64,000 nucleotides of DNA from Ambrosia x helenae (GCA_030844895.1 CM061223.1:104825186-104889185); one strand, 5' to 3'. Shown: positions 44,516 to 60,000, numbered from the stretch's first letter. Translations and numbers: made by a program. Notes: generated from the sequence alone by a model not told the origin.

Positions 44516-45021
44516 AACATCCCCACACTTAAACCTTTTTCGTCCCTGAAAAAGACTGCAATGGAATCATAATCAGGACTCTTGGTTTCAAAAACTTTTA
44601 GGTTTATTAATTAAGATTTAATCACGCATCAACCAAAACTGTCGGTATTGTTGTCCACCTAAACCCAACCACTAGCTAATCAGGCCCCAATCATGTAAAG
44701 CAATTAAGTTCATATTATTATAATCAATCTATGGGTCTCACACTCAAGATGTCCAGCTTCACCTAATCCCACCTCAAGCTTTCGAAGCAAAGGTTAAACC
44801 ATATAGATTTACCAACCACTGCAAACTAAACTCCCTAATGTATTAGAAATTAAATTTATGATGGATGATGGATGAAGTTTATGAGCTTAGACACATTTAT
44901 TTTTTTCATACCTAACCCAGAGGTTGTCTCAATCAGGGTCACCATCCCCAAGAGCGTCAGCATGAGCTTCGGTATTTTTTTTTTTCAACTTGACCTCGAG
45001 GGAGTTTCGATCAGAGGCTTC

Positions 45022-45054
<33 letters not shown>

Positions 45055-45424
45055 GTCTAGCTCAATTGATGGACATGTGGATTTTTTTTTTGGACGCCAC
45101 TTTTCACCGGATTTATTCTCATAAAAAGGATCAAGTGTGTCATTTAATTAATAATACATATGGGCTTTCAACCTACAGTGGTACCCCTAATTACTATCAG
45201 CGGTTTCAGTTATACCGTTTCTCCTAAGATGAGAACCCACAAGATATCATGATTTATTAAGGTATATTAAGACAATCATGGGAACCTTTCAAAGTCAGCT
45301 GGGCCTACCGACACATCTTAAGCAGATACGCTTTCAATCTGTTTATATTCTCATATATAATATTTTGAAAACCAAAAATCCCAATTTTACTATCATTTTC
45401 CATATAAAATTGCACAAAAAATCA

Positions 45425-45462
<38 letters not shown>

Positions 45463-46255
45463 CTCAACCTACAACTAAGCAAAATGAAGACGAAGTCTCC
45501 CATCCCCACACTTAGAAAGGCACAATGTCCTCAATGTGCTCCAGGATACAACGTAAACTAAAAATAAAAATGCAAAAATAAAATATATAACAACAAAATA
45601 AATGGAACGAACTCCCCTGGAATATATGGCGATAGCTCGCAGAAAGTGTTCTGTCCGTCCATCATCTACAGCGTATAGCATTTCCTTCGCGGCCATAGTC
45701 AGAATCCTGCAAAAATAAACTAAAAAGAAAGTTAAAGTAAAATGAATCAATAACTAGTGAGATGCCTGTTTTCAAAAAATAATTTTAAGATCGACCCCAC
45801 CCGAATGGAGATTGAGTACGGGCGGGGGAGATCCATTAGTGAAAAAGGCTAAGGCAATCTCATAAGACTCGACCAAATGAAAATAGATAAAACAGACTCA
45901 AATAAATTAAAATACAAGACTCAATTACACGAAATAGAATAAAATAAAATAAACGAGGAAAACATACTTGGATCAGCACGGTGGTGGTCAGTGGCGGGTG
46001 ATAATGATAATGGTGGAGGTTATGTGGCTTTTTTTTTAAAATGTTTTTTTTAAAAAGAAAATAAAACCAATACCAAACCTCGTATGGATGAAATATTTCC
46101 GTGCCAAAGACAAGCTTAACATCCTGCAAAAATAAGACGAAACAAAAACACAAAAATGCAAACACACAAAATAAACACATAAAATAAAATAAAATAAAAT
46201 ACAAACTCTACAAATTTAGGTTTTCACCTGTGTGATCCTATTCTTATCAAGCACT
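44516..46255 (-). other. Pol-less internal region of Gypsy unit 1
   Basis: 1.7 kb where pol would be expected. Starts with the polypurine-tract complement (CATCCCCACACTTA) and has long poly-T runs (45026-45053, 45430-45460). It contains no RT, RNase H or integrase motif. Short ORFs here have no recognisable domain. Confidence 0.75.
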
Positions 46256-48736
46256 CTAACCTGGATCAACGAGGATATCTACACCATGCTCATGTAAATC
46301 AATCGTCCCACTTATGTTATCTCTTCCAAGGCACGATCTTTTCCACCTAAATCTAGGATCACCAGAAAATATTCTTAAATGCGAGTGGTGAATCAGGATC
46401 CTATCCCCACACTTAGGTTTATTCACTACCTCAAGACTTGATTTAAATAGTGTCTTTCTCTCATCATCTATCGTGTGCTCACTTTCACACTCGGCCAATA
46501 GCGGAACCTGAACTGAGGGCTTCTCAACCACCCCCTCGATACTCTCTACAACCTTAACTACCTCTAACGTATCTGGAGGCTCACCGGCTACACAGCCCGG
46601 ATCATGCTCCATAGGAACTACAATCTCTATCTCTACCTCCCGCCTCTCTTCTGTTTGGTGCCGCCTATCTAATAAGTCTGCTCCACAGATGTAGTCAATG
46701 CACCGGTCTACATGTGACATGAAAGTGCCAAGAAAGCACGCAGATTCGACCTGACTACTCGTACTCTCCCTAGACCTATTAACCCCAAAGGTGATGGAGT
46801 CATCCCCTACACGCAATGTAATCCGACCGTCCGAGACATCTATCAATGCCGTTGCAGTGCGTAAGAAGGGTCGTCCTAAGATCAACGGCACATGCTCGTC
46901 CTCCCGTATATCAAGTACGACAAAATCAACGGGAAACATGAAGCTCTCCACCCTTACTAGCAAATTCTCTAGAATGCCCATAGGGTACTTAACAGATTTA
47001 TCAGCCAACTGTAAGCACATCCTAGTTGGATTCAACTCCCCAAGATCTAATCTCTTAAACATAGAATATGGCATGAGATTAATGCTAGCACCTAAATCAG
47101 CGAGGGCGTTCCTAACTGTCAAACCACCTATCTGACAAGGGATAGTGAAACTCCCAGGATCGGTCATCTTCTCCGGTAGTTTATTAAGAACAACAGCCGA
47201 ACACTCCTCACTCAGAGTGACCTGGGAAAGCTCTTTCAACTTCTCCTTACGGGACAACATCTCTCTCAAGAACTTCCCATACTTAGGCATATCTCTACGA
47301 TTATCAATAAAGTGCCTATATTGCTCTAAGTTCTCACTCTTATTCAACCTACCAGGATAGGGCGGTACTGGTTCATAAGGGGCAGGTGGAACATAAACCT
47401 GTTTGGGCTCCTCCTTAGACTGTTTCTCCTTCAACCTACTTTTGGGCTGTGCGGTACTTGCTGGGTCTAGCCTAGTAGGGTGCACCTTGCCCGGAGACTC
47501 TACCCTAATCTCCTCATTGACACTCTCCTCTTCAACTACCTCACTCTCTCTCGACACCGGGTGATCAACTCCCGTGCTCTTCCCACTTTCGGTGAACACC
47601 GCATTCACCTGAACATCTGTCGAAATCCTGGTCATCTTACCAACTAACTCTCCTATGACCCTCTCTAAACTCTGAAGCGTGGATCCCTGATTCCTAAATA
47701 AAAACTCAAATTCCTGATTTTTCTTTTGTTGCTCCTGATAACGGGTCTCACGCTGCATAACTATGGTCTCTAGGAGCTTATTTGTCCTAGCCCGATTCTC
47801 CTCATTTTTCTTTATTAACTCACTAATCTCAGACTTAGGATCTCCTATACTCTGCCATCCAGAGTTGTGACTTTGGACCTGATCTGAATTTTGGATGTAG
47901 TTCAATTCCTCACTAGGACCTACATGGCAATCTATGGTCTCATGACCCCCTCTACGAATCTCACACTTAGCACTAATCTTAACCTGAATATCCTTCATGG
48001 CCTTAGCTAAAGATTCTACCTGGGCGGCTAGTTCAATGCTACTCTCAACAGAATGGATACCCTTATGGGCAGCAGTAACGCCCCCAAAGCCAGGCTCAAT
48101 GTACGTGCAAGTGGCTAGGTCCTCTATCATCTCAAGGCATTCAACAGCGGTTTTGGTTTTCATCATATTACCACCTGCTGTAGAGTCAAGAAGTCTTTTG
48201 GTTGCATCAGAAACTCCAGTATAGAATTTCTCCACGACTCTCCAATCCTCAAGACCATGATGAGGGCACTTATTCAGAAGTGCCTTGAATCTGTCCCATG
48301 TCTCATAGAAGGATTCCCCTCGCTGCTCAGTAAAGGCATAGATTAGATTTTAAAGACGAGCGGTTTTAGCAGGGGGGAAATACTTCTGCAGGAATTTCGT
48401 CTGAAGATCAGTCCAAGAGGTGATGGCTCCCTGTGGGAGGGAGTCCAGCCATGTGAGGGCCTGATCAGTAAGTGAGAACGGGAACAGACGCAGAAAAATG
48501 GCGTCATCAGTGACACCATTAAGCTGGAAGGTGCTACAGACTCTACCAAATCTAGTTAAATGGCCATATGGGTCTTCATCACGCATGCCGTGAAACTGAA
48601 CTGAATGAGATATGGTGTTGATCAGAGTGGGTTCAATGGTCCAGTTGTTAGACTCAACTGTGGGTAGTGTAATACTGGACCGGATGTGAGTGGGTGTAAT
48701 GCTGATATGTTCAGCGACAGTCCTACGTGCAGCCAT
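46256..48736 (-). pseudogene. Gypsy unit 1 gag-protease with one in-frame stop
   Basis: One frame of 827 codons from ATG 48736 to 46256 with a single TAA at 48350-48352 (codon 129). N-terminal Athila/Tat-type gag (HGMRDEDPYGHLTRF, LRLFPFSLTDQALTWLDSLP, FLQKYFPPAKTARL before the stop; then RGESFYETWDRFKALLNKCP). C-terminal half has an aspartic protease-like region (NALADLGASINLMPYSMFKR, VPLILGRPFLRTATALIDV). The frame ends after the protease, so replication enzymes would have to come from elsewhere. The stop is present in both units, so it predates the duplication. A pol-less LTR element with gag fits the TR-GAG class described in plants. Confidence 0.85.
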
Positions 48737-48962
48737 TTCTATGTGATCTATCTGGTGGGCAAAAGGTTCTAGGACTGCAAGGGGATACTTCTTATGTACA
48801 CAGAGAAACTAAAACTATACTAGAATAAGAAAAATAAATAGCAAATAAACAAAAATATTTTTTTTTCTTTTTATAAAATAAAAAAAATAAAAATCTACCA
48901 AACTAAGAAAGCAATAAAATGACTAGATCCCCGACTCGGGTCGTCCTCGAAAGCGCACTGTG

Positions 48963-48980
48963 TCCCCGGCAACGGCGCCA
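48963..48980 (-). other. Primer binding site, Gypsy unit 1 (tRNA-Asp type)
   Basis: On the minus strand TGGCGCCGTTGCCGGGGA lies 6 bp inside the LTR 2 boundary. This sequence is the known Athila/Tat primer site complementary to tRNA-Asp. Confidence 0.85.
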
Positions 48981-48986
48981 AAAACT

Positions 48987-50355
48987 TGATGTGTGAAATG
49001 TGTAGTAAATAAATCGGTCAAGTTTTAAAAATGGAAAAACCTACAAAACCACACACTAACGGCAAGTGTACCGGTCGCAGTGTAGCAGAGCAAGTAAGTC
49101 CGGAATATCGAACCATGGACACAATATGGCGACTCTCGGTACTAAACCTCTGTCGAGTCCTAGTCTAATAAATTGAAGTGATTGTGATGTAATTAATTAC
49201 TAAAAAATATAAAATTAAACTAAATAAAATATGAACAACTCAACAAAGAAAACGAACAAGTAGAACTAGATGAGATCAAGTAATGAGAAAATGGCTACCT
49301 AGGTAAGAATCAAGGTGACTGACGTATAGCTCTCGGGATTGGATAAATGGGTTTTGGCTACTGGGATCTTAAGATACACTAAACTAGACCAACACTGGAA
49401 CGCGAATCACTCTCCAACATGTCGCAATACTGAATCTAGGGAAGTGTGTAAACTCACCGGTATCGGGTTCAGATCACCTCTCGGTCTCTCCAAACTATGC
49501 TAAGGTATCCTAAATCTGAATGTCCTCTCGGCCCCCTCAGAAACAATACATCCGGGATGTGTAAGGGATGCAAGGGATAGTTATTCTAACACGTTTCTAA
49601 CACAGGATGCTAACAAAATAGGCACGCTAGGGGTGACTCACTCTCGTGCAGACCACGGTCCCGAATACCTACCAAGCTAGACACACCGACACCTAATCTC
49701 CTCTCGGTCTCAAAGGTGGTAGAATGCTAGATTACCGAATACTTTATATAACTTGTTTCTAGGGTTTACTACGTCTAGCAACCACAAGATTTATCAAAAA
49801 CACAAAGTCTAAGACAATCACAAAACCCGAGATCAAAAGATACAAAATAAATTAAACTAGAATTAAGCGAAACAAGAATTAATATGCAGATATCAAGCAC
49901 GCATATACAAAAGAAACATTATTAGAAGACCTTTTACCAAAACATTATCCAAAACATAACATAGATCCAAACCGAAAACTACTATTCAATTGTCACCCAT
50001 CATCAATACCTAGGTAGCACTAAAAGTTTAGCTACTCATAGTCATGAAAAAAAAAATAAAACATTGGTTCAAAATAATATATAGCCATGGTAATAATATT
50101 TATAAACACGAAGTAAATAAATATAAAGCCAAAAATTATTATAGTCGAACCCGTAGCTTGAATCTTGAACCCTTGCCTTCAAAAATCTGCTGTGTTTCTC
50201 AAGAGCCCTCTTAAAATTCCTTGATCAAGCTTCTGTTCCTCTTTGCTATCCTCCTCGCGGCCGCTGTCTATTCTTTTCCTACTTGTTGTAGGTTTTTCTT
50301 TTTTTCTTTAACAATTGGGCCCCCACAAGTCAACGTGACTTGTTCCAAAATGTAA

Positions 50356-50447
<92 letters not shown>

Positions 50448-50720
50448 GTAGTAGTAGTAGTAGTAGCATACTTCATGTTCTCATGTTGGGTGTTCTTGGC
50501 TCGACCAAAATTGCTCGTTTACGCTCCAACGTCTATGAACACCTGCTCTCAAGTGTTCGTGTCCCGATTAGAAATCATTCGTTTTGAGCTCATTTTTCAC
50601 GAACACCTATAAAATAATAAAATAAACAAATAAATAATAAAACTGGCACGAAACGCATACAAACTTGACAAAATAATATACAAAATACATAGGAAATTAG
50701 ATGTGTTTTGCAACACATCA
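48987..50720 (-). repeat. LTR 2 of the Gypsy tandem (shared middle LTR)
   Basis: 1,734 bp. Serves as 5' LTR for unit 1 and 3' LTR for unit 2. No target duplication at either side. (TTA)n is about 30 bp longer than in LTR 1. Confidence 0.92.
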
Positions 50721-51226
50721 AACATCCCCACACTTAAACTTTTTCGTCCCTGAAAAAGACTGCAATGGAATCATAATCAGGACTCTTGGTTTCAAAAACT
50801 TTTAGGTTTATTAATTAAGATTTAATCACGCATCAACCAAAACTGTCGGTATTGTTGTCCACCTAAACCCAACCACTAGCTAATCAGGCCCCAATCATGT
50901 AAAGCAATTAAGTTCATATTATTATAATCAATCTATGGGTCTCACACTCAAGATGTCCAGCTTCACCTAATCCCACCTCAAGCTTTCGAAGCAAAGGTTA
51001 AACCATATAGATTTACCAACCACTGCAAACTAAACTCCCTAATGTATTAGAAATTAAATTTATGATGGATGATGGATGAAGTTTATGAGCTTAGACACAT
51101 TTATTTTTTTCATACCTAACCCAGAGGTTGTCTCAATCAGGGTCACCATCCCCAAGAGCGTCAGCATGAGCTTCGGTATTTTTTTTTTTTCAACTTGACC
51201 TCGAGGGAGTTTCGATCAGAGGCTTC

Positions 51227-51259
<33 letters not shown>

Positions 51260-51628
51260 GTCTAGCTCAATTGATGGACATGTGGATTTTTTTTTGGACG
51301 CCACTTTTCACCGGATTTATTCTCATAAAAAGGATCAAGTGTGTCATTTAATTAATAATACATATGGGCTTTCAACCTACAGTGGTACCCCTAATTACTA
51401 TCAGCGGTTTCAGTTATACCGTTTCTCCTAAGATGAGAACCCACAAGATATCATGATTTATTAAGGTATATTAAGACAATCATGGGAACCTTTCAAAGTC
51501 AGCTGGGCCTACCGACACATCTTAAGCAGATACGCTTTCAATCTGTTTATATTCTCATATATAATATTTTGAAAACCAAAAATCCCAATTTTACTATCAT
51601 TTTCCATATAAAATTGCACAAAAAATCA

Positions 51629-51667
<39 letters not shown>

Positions 51668-52460
51668 CTCAACCTACAACTAAGCAAAATGAAGACGAAG
51701 TCTCCCATCCCCACACTTAGAAAGGCACAATGTCCTCAATGTGCTCCAGGATACAACGTAAACTAAAAATAAAAATGCAAAAATAAAATATATAACAACA
51801 AAATAAATGGAACGAACTCCCCTGGAATATATGGCGATAGCTCGCAGAAAGTGTTCTGTCCGTCCATCATCTACAGCGTATAGCATTTCCTTCGCGGCCA
51901 TAGTCAGAATCCTGCAAAAATAAACTAAAAAGAAAGTTAAAGTAAAATGAATCAATAACTAGTGAGATGCCTGTTTTCAAAAAATAATTTTAAGATCGAC
52001 CCCACCCGAATGGAGATTGAGTACGGGCGGGGGAGATCCATTAGTGAAAAAGGCTAAGGCAATCTCATAAGACTCGACCAAATGAAAATAGATAAAACAG
52101 ACTCAAATAAATTAAAATACAAGACTCAATTACACGAAATAGAATAAAATAAAATAAACGAGGAAAACATACTTGGATCAGCACGGTGGTGGTCAGTGGC
52201 GGGTGATAATGATAATGGTGGAGGTTATGTGGCTTTTTTTTTAAAATGTTTTTTTTAAAAAGAAAATAAAACCAATACCAAACCTCGTATGGATGAAATA
52301 TTTCCGTGCCAAAGACAAGCTTAACATCCTGCAAAAATAAGACGAAACAAAAACACAAAAATGCAAACACACAAAATAAACACATAAAATAAAATAAAAT
52401 AAAATACAAACTCTACAAATTTAGGTTTTCACCTGTGTGATCCTATTCTTATCAAGCACT
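50721..52460 (-). other. Pol-less internal region of Gypsy unit 2
   Basis: Near-identical to 44516-46255; one visible difference is a missing C at the CTTAAACC stretch next to the LTR. No pol motif. Confidence 0.75.
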
Positions 52461-54941
52461 CTAACCTGGATCAACGAGGATATCTACACCATGCTCATGT
52501 AAATCAATCGTCCCACTTATGTTATCTCTTCCAAGGCACGATCTTTTCCACCTAAATCTAGGATCACCAGAAAATATTCTTAAATGCGAGTGGTGAATCA
52601 GGATCCTATCCCCACACTTAGGTTTATTCACTACCTCAAGACTTGATTTAAATAGTGTCTTTCTCTCATCATCTATCGTGTGCTCACTTTCACACTCGGC
52701 CAATAGCGGAACCTGAACTGAGGGCTTCTCAACCACCCCCTCGATACTCTCTACAACCTTAACTACCTCTAACGTATCTGGAGGCTCACCGGCTACACAG
52801 CCCGGATCATGCTCCATAGGAACTACAATCTCTATCTCTACCTCCCGCCTCTCTTCTGTTTGGTGCCGCCTATCTAATAAGTCTGCTCCACAGATGTAGT
52901 CAATGCACCGGTCTACATGTGACATGAAAGTGCCAAGAAAGCACGCAGATTCGACCTGACTACTCGTACTCTCCCTAGACCTATTAACCCCAAAGGTGAT
53001 GGAGTCATCCCCTACACGCAATGTAATCCGACCGTCCGAGACATCTATCAATGCCGTTGCAGTGCGTAAGAAGGGTCGTCCTAAGATCAACGGCACATGC
53101 TCGTCCTCCCGTATATCAAGTACGACAAAATCAACGGGAAACATGAAGCTCTCCACCCTTACTAGCAAATTCTCTAGAATGCCCATAGGGTACTTAACAG
53201 ATTTATCAGCCAACTGTAAGCACATCCTAGTTGGATTCAACTCCCCAAGATCTAATCTCTTAAACATAGAATATGGCATGAGATTAATGCTAGCACCTAA
53301 ATCAGCGAGGGCGTTCCTAACTGTCAAACCACCTATCTGACAAGGGATAGTGAAACTCCCAGGATCGGTCATCTTCTCCGGTAGTTTATTAAGAACAACA
53401 GCCGAACACTCCTCACTCAGAGTGACCTGGGAAAGCTCTTTCAACTTCTCCTTACGGGACAACATCTCTCTCAAGAACTTCCCATACTTAGGCATATCTC
53501 TACGATTATCAATAAAGTGCCTATATTGCTCTAAGTTCTCACTCTTATTCAACCTACCAGGATAGGGCGGTACTGGTTCATAAGGGGCAGGTGGAACATA
53601 AACCTGTTTGGGCTCCTCCTTAGACTGTTTCTCCTTCAACCTACTTTTGGGCTGTGCGGTACTTGCTGGGTCTAGCCTAGTAGGGTGCACCTTGCCCGGA
53701 GACTCTACCCTAATCTCCTCATTGACACTCTCCTCTTCAACTACCTCACTCTCTCTCGACACCGGGTGATCAACTCCCGTGCTCTTCCCACTTTCGGTGA
53801 ACACCGCATTCACCTGAACATCTGTCGAAATCCTGGTCATCTTACCAACTAACTCTCCTATGACCCTCTCTAAACTCTGAAGCGTGGATCCCTGATTCCT
53901 AAATAAAAACTCAAATTCCTGATTTTTCTTTTGTTGCTCCTGATAACGGGTCTCACGCTGCATAACTATGGTCTCTAGGAGCTTATTTGTCCTAGCCCGA
54001 TTCTCCTCATTTTTCTTTATTAACTCACTAATCTCAGACTTAGGATCTCCTATACTCTGCCATCCAGAGTTGTGACTTTGGACCTGATCTGAATTTTGGA
54101 TGTAGTTCAATTCCTCACTAGGACCTACATGGCAATCTATGGTCTCATGACCCCCTCTACGAATCTCACACTTAGCACTAATCTTAACCTGAATATCCTT
54201 CATGGCCTTAGCTAAAGATTCTACCTGGGCGGCTAGTTCAATGCTACTCTCAACAGAATGGATACCCTTATGGGCAGCAGTAACGCCCCCAAAGCCAGGC
54301 TCAATGTACGTGCAAGTGGCTAGGTCCTCTATCATCTCAAGGCATTCAACAGCGGTTTTGGTTTTCATCATATTACCACCTGCTGTAGAGTCAAGAAGTC
54401 TTTTGGTTGCATCAGAAACTCCAGTATAGAATTTCTCCACGACTCTCCAATCCTCAAGACCATGATGAGGGCACTTATTCAGAAGTGCCTTGAATCTGTC
54501 CCATGTCTCATAGAAGGATTCCCCTCGCTGCTCAGTAAAGGCATAGATTAGATTTTAAAGACGAGCGGTTTTAGCAGGGGGGAAATACTTCTGCAGGAAT
54601 TTCGTCTGAAGATCAGTCCAAGAGGTGATGGCTCCCTGTGGGAGGGAGTCCAGCCATGTGAGGGCCTGATCAGTAAGTGAGAACGGGAACAGACGCAGAA
54701 AAATGGCGTCATCAGTGACACCATTAAGCTGGAAGGTGCTACAGACTCTACCAAATCTAGTTAAATGGCCATATGGGTCTTCATCACGCATGCCGTGAAA
54801 CTGAACTGAATGAGATATGGTGTTGATCAGAGTGGGTTCAATGGTCCAGTTGTTAGACTCAACTGTGGGTAGTGTAATACTGGACCGGATGTGAGTGGGT
54901 GTAATGCTGATATGTTCAGCGACAGTCCTACGTGCAGCCAT
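52461..54941 (-). pseudogene. Gypsy unit 2 gag-protease with the same in-frame stop
   Basis: 827-codon frame from ATG 54941 to 52461 with the TAA at 54555-54557. The predicted protein on both sides of the stop is identical to unit 1, including the gag FPFSLTDQ and protease ADLGASINL regions. Perfect protein identity over about 2.4 kb fits a very recent duplication. Confidence 0.85.
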
Positions 54942-55167
54942 TTCTATGTGATCTATCTGGTGGGCAAAAGGTTCTAGGACTGCAAGGGGATACTTCTTAT
55001 GTACACAGAGAAACTAAAACTATACTAGAATAAGAAAAATAAATAGCAAATAAACAAAAATATTTTTTTTTCTTTTTATAAAATAAAAAAAATAAAAATC
55101 TACCAAACTAAGAAAGCAATAAAATGACTAGATCCCCGACTCGGGTCGTCCTCGAAAGCGCACTGTG

Positions 55168-55185
55168 TCCCCGGCAACGGCGCCA
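55168..55185 (-). other. Primer binding site, Gypsy unit 2 (tRNA-Asp type)
   Basis: Same 18-nt sequence as at 48963-48980, just inside LTR 3. Confidence 0.85.
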
Positions 55186-55191
55186 AAAACT

Positions 55192-56931
<1,740 letters not shown>

Positions 56932-56936
56932 CACAT

Positions 56937-57507
56937 CTAATATGAATTAAGAAAATGTGTGTACCATAAAAGGAATACACTGTTTTTTCAGTTTTTTTAT
57001 AAAGAATTAACACTTGATAACTCATAAAACCTACTTTTAATTCTACGTATGCACCACTTGCTCGAGTGAAGTCTTTGTGCCTAGATATGATTAATGAATT
57101 ACCTAATCACACTGTCCAGTCTTAGGGTACAAGTGGTGCTTCACCCAATTACCGTGCATTCTACCACTCATGCATTGTCATGTCATTTATATCATTAACT
57201 ATCCTGAAACTACTCAAACAATGAAAACACTCCACTAAAGCGCTCTCTAACTTTCTTTTGTTAAAAAAAACAATTAAAAATAAGTGATTGAGTAGTTGAA
57301 GGTTGCGCTCATAATAAATGGCATCTCTTCTCTCTCCTTAATGAGTAGAACACTATCCACTAACCAAGTCATTTCAACAGGTGAAAGGGAGTGGCAGTGG
57401 TTTACCAATGCGGATACGATACCCGCTTAGCACTCCACCCATTCCGTCCCGACCACCCTAAGTTAACTATTATAATGAATGTTGTTAGTCCATTTAAAAT
57501 CTATTTA
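56937..57507. other. Spacer, no gene seen
   Basis: Sequence resuming the disrupted Helitron-like block (CTAATATGAATTAAG) and then AT-rich spacer. No coding frame supported. Confidence 0.4.
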
Positions 57508-59003
57508 GATATTCAATTAATATATGATTATTCAAATCACATATAAACGCTTTATTTTTAAGTTTAATAATTGGGAGCCGGTAATTAATGTGTTCAAAAA
57601 GCATTTATCGAAGTGGAAAGCAAATACTCTCTTGATGGGAGGTAGGGTGGTGTTGATCAAATCGGTTTTAGAAAGTCTTCCGTCTTATTATTTTTCGTTA
57701 TATAAGGCTTTGGTGATGGTGATTAATAAGTTTGAAGGTATTATTAAGAGATTTTTGTGGGGTAGAAGTGACGAAGTAAGGAAGACACATTGGATGGCTT
57801 GGGAAGAGGTGACAAAACCGAAAGTAGCGGGAGGGTTGGGTTTAAGTAAACTCGACGTCATTAACAATGTATTGATTTTGAAGTGGTTATGGAGATATAA
57901 AGTGGAGCGAAATGCACTTTGGAGAAGATTGATCGATGACATTCACAAGACTAGAAGGAAATGGGATGCTTATCCGGTTAGTGCTAATATACGAGGTACG
58001 TGATCAAAAGTGGTGAATTTTGGTTGCCGGGTTAAAGTACAAGGGACTCAATTTGTGAAAATGGTGCGGGGTGTTATTGGTAGGGGTTCGGAAATAAAAT
58101 TTTGGGTTGATCCTTGGGTGAAAGATGTTCCGTTAAAAGTATTGTTTCCTAATATTTTTCGCCTTGATATGGATAAATGGTGCAATGTGAATGAAAGGAT
58201 CGATGGGGATCAACAAGGTGGGCCGATAAAATGGAATTGGATTAGATATCCTGCCTCGCAAGTTGAAGTTCAAGAGTTGTTGGATTGTCATCGGATGCTT
58301 AATGAAGTTTGACTTAGTAACAGAGCAGACGATTGGATATGGAACAAAGGGGAAAGCAAGGAATTCTCGGTCAAGGAAATAAGGAAATGGTTGGTTCTAG
58401 AGATGCCACGTTCAAACAATAAAGTTTATAAGTGGTTCAAGTGGCTTCCTAACAAATGTAATTTATTTATGTGGAGGGCGAATTTGGATAGAATTTCGAC
58501 ATTGGTAGCATTAGCGAGGAGGAATATCATCTTTGGGGATAATATATGTTCGATGTGTGGTGATACGGAAGAAAGTACGAATCACATTTTCACGGCGTGT
58601 ATAATCGCTAATGATGTTTGGGATGCTATTTGTAAGTGGTGTCATATTCCAAAAGGTTTCTTGTTTTCTTTTCAAGATATTTTAGGTACGGCTTCAAGGG
58701 TGGATGGTTCTAGTGTTCGGAAACAAGTTGTGTATGGGGTTATGGTTTTGACGTGTTGGTGCGTGTGGAAAGCTAGGAACCGGAAAAGATTCAATAATAT
58801 GGAGGCCAAGGTGCCCAAGATTGTGTCCGATGTTAAATCTTTGGGTTATTTGTGGTATAGAAATAGGTTTAATGGGGGAAGGTAGATTGGAAAGGATGAA
58901 ATTCTTTTTGTATTGATGTAGTGTAACTTCGAGTGGTCTCTCCTTCTTGGAGATTCTGGCTCGTTTGTATTTTTAATGAAGTTTACTTTTAAAAAAAAAA
59001 AAA
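57508..59003 (+). mobile_element. 5'-truncated L1-type LINE
   Basis: Plus strand, ends in a poly-A near 58991-59003. A possible short target duplication AAATCTAT lies at about 57500 and again after the A-run. Codes for the C-terminal end of ORF2 only, as is usual for 5'-truncated LINE copies. Confidence 0.8.
57524..58885 (+). pseudogene. LINE ORF2 C-terminal part: RT end and zf-RVT
   Basis: One frame of 454 codons with only two stops, both TGA (58001-58003 and 58310-58312). Contents: WEPVINVFKKHLSKWKANTL and GGRVVLIKSVLESLPSYYFS (end of the reverse transcriptase region), GGLGLSKLD, WVDPWV, and the zinc-binding zf-RVT pattern CSMCGDTEESTNHIF...C near 58550-58610. Both TGA codons sit where LINE proteins usually have Trp, so each is one G-to-A change. 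The N-terminal endonuclease and RT core are missing. Confidence 0.85.
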
Positions 59004-59280
59004 TCTATGCCAATACGTTAAGTAACAGATTTAAATATAACATTTAAGTCGTGGGATAAATAAATGAGGTGGAAATTATTAAGTGTGGCCCGTTTACAAA
59101 GTAGGATGATTGATAGCTAAGACCAAAGTTAGGTTCAAATTATAAGTATGATGGGCTTAAGATGGCAGAGAGTCCAATACATGGGCTCGGAGATCGTTTG
59201 AAAACCAAATCACTTGAGGCCTTGATTCTTGAACGTCTTAACATGTTTGTTGCTTTTTGAAACCTTCCATTTTTTTTCAC
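59004..59280. other. Spacer, no gene seen
   Basis: AT-rich sequence between the LINE and the CCGGTT-rich block; nothing recognisable. Confidence 0.35.
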
Positions 59281-59289
59281 TGTCACTGG

Positions 59290-60000
59290 TCACTTTCACA
59301 TAGAGGCGAACAAATCGGTTTTTTTTTTTTAGGAACCGGTTTCGGTTTGGAACCGGTCCGCTACAGTGTCGGTTCCGTCCGGTTTCGGTCCCGGTTCCAT
59401 CAGTTCCAAAGCCCGGTTCGGTTTGGTTCTGGAATCGGTTCTTGCGCGCACAATTAAAAAAAATAAGCCGATGGCAAAAAAAGAATAAACATAAAATTAC
59501 GACTTTTATTTTTTTTTAGGATTTCGATACATGAAAAATGAAATTAAAACTTTTTACAACGTGTTTTTTTTCGCCATTCGACATAAGACACAAGTCGAAA
59601 TAACCATTTTCGCCAAAAAGTTCGGCGTTTCGTGGCGTCTCGAAAATTTAAACAACGGTAGGCTCATTTGTAGAATCGGTTTGGGATGGGTTTGAAGATG
59701 AAGCCACGGAATGATGTAGTAAAAGCAAAGCGAACACAATATTAAGTGTATACGATAGCGGTTTTTGTGTTTTCGGGTTGTTTATTTTTGCGTTTTTGAG
59801 TGTTGTGATCAACCAAAAACATCCAAAACCTATTTATACTAAACAAGGGTGGCAAAATGGTGATTTTGGGTGAAAAAAAACGGCTAGTTAACGGCTATAA
59901 ACGAACCCAACGATCAAAAAAACGAATTTGGCCTATTCTAACGGTGGAACCGAGTGTTTTTTTTATTAAAGTGTAAATATTGGTTAAATTAAATAAGTTA
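59290..60000 (-). pseudogene. Probable hAT transposon remnant
   Basis: 59325-59455 is rich in GGTTCCGGTT and AACCGG words; 59870-59960 has AACGGCTAGTTAACGGCTATA. Both are typical of hAT ends in Asteraceae as I remember them (inference). On the minus strand 59720-59560 could encode a Ser/Asn/Thr-rich N-terminus followed by an IFETPRNAELF-like frame, but stops follow. No BED finger or dimerisation domain is visible, so this is a weak call. Confidence 0.35.

Noticed and set aside
46791..47360. Plus-strand ORFs opposite the Gypsy gag-protease (also at 52996-53565)
   Set aside because: Antisense shadows of the real minus-strand frame; no recognisable domain.
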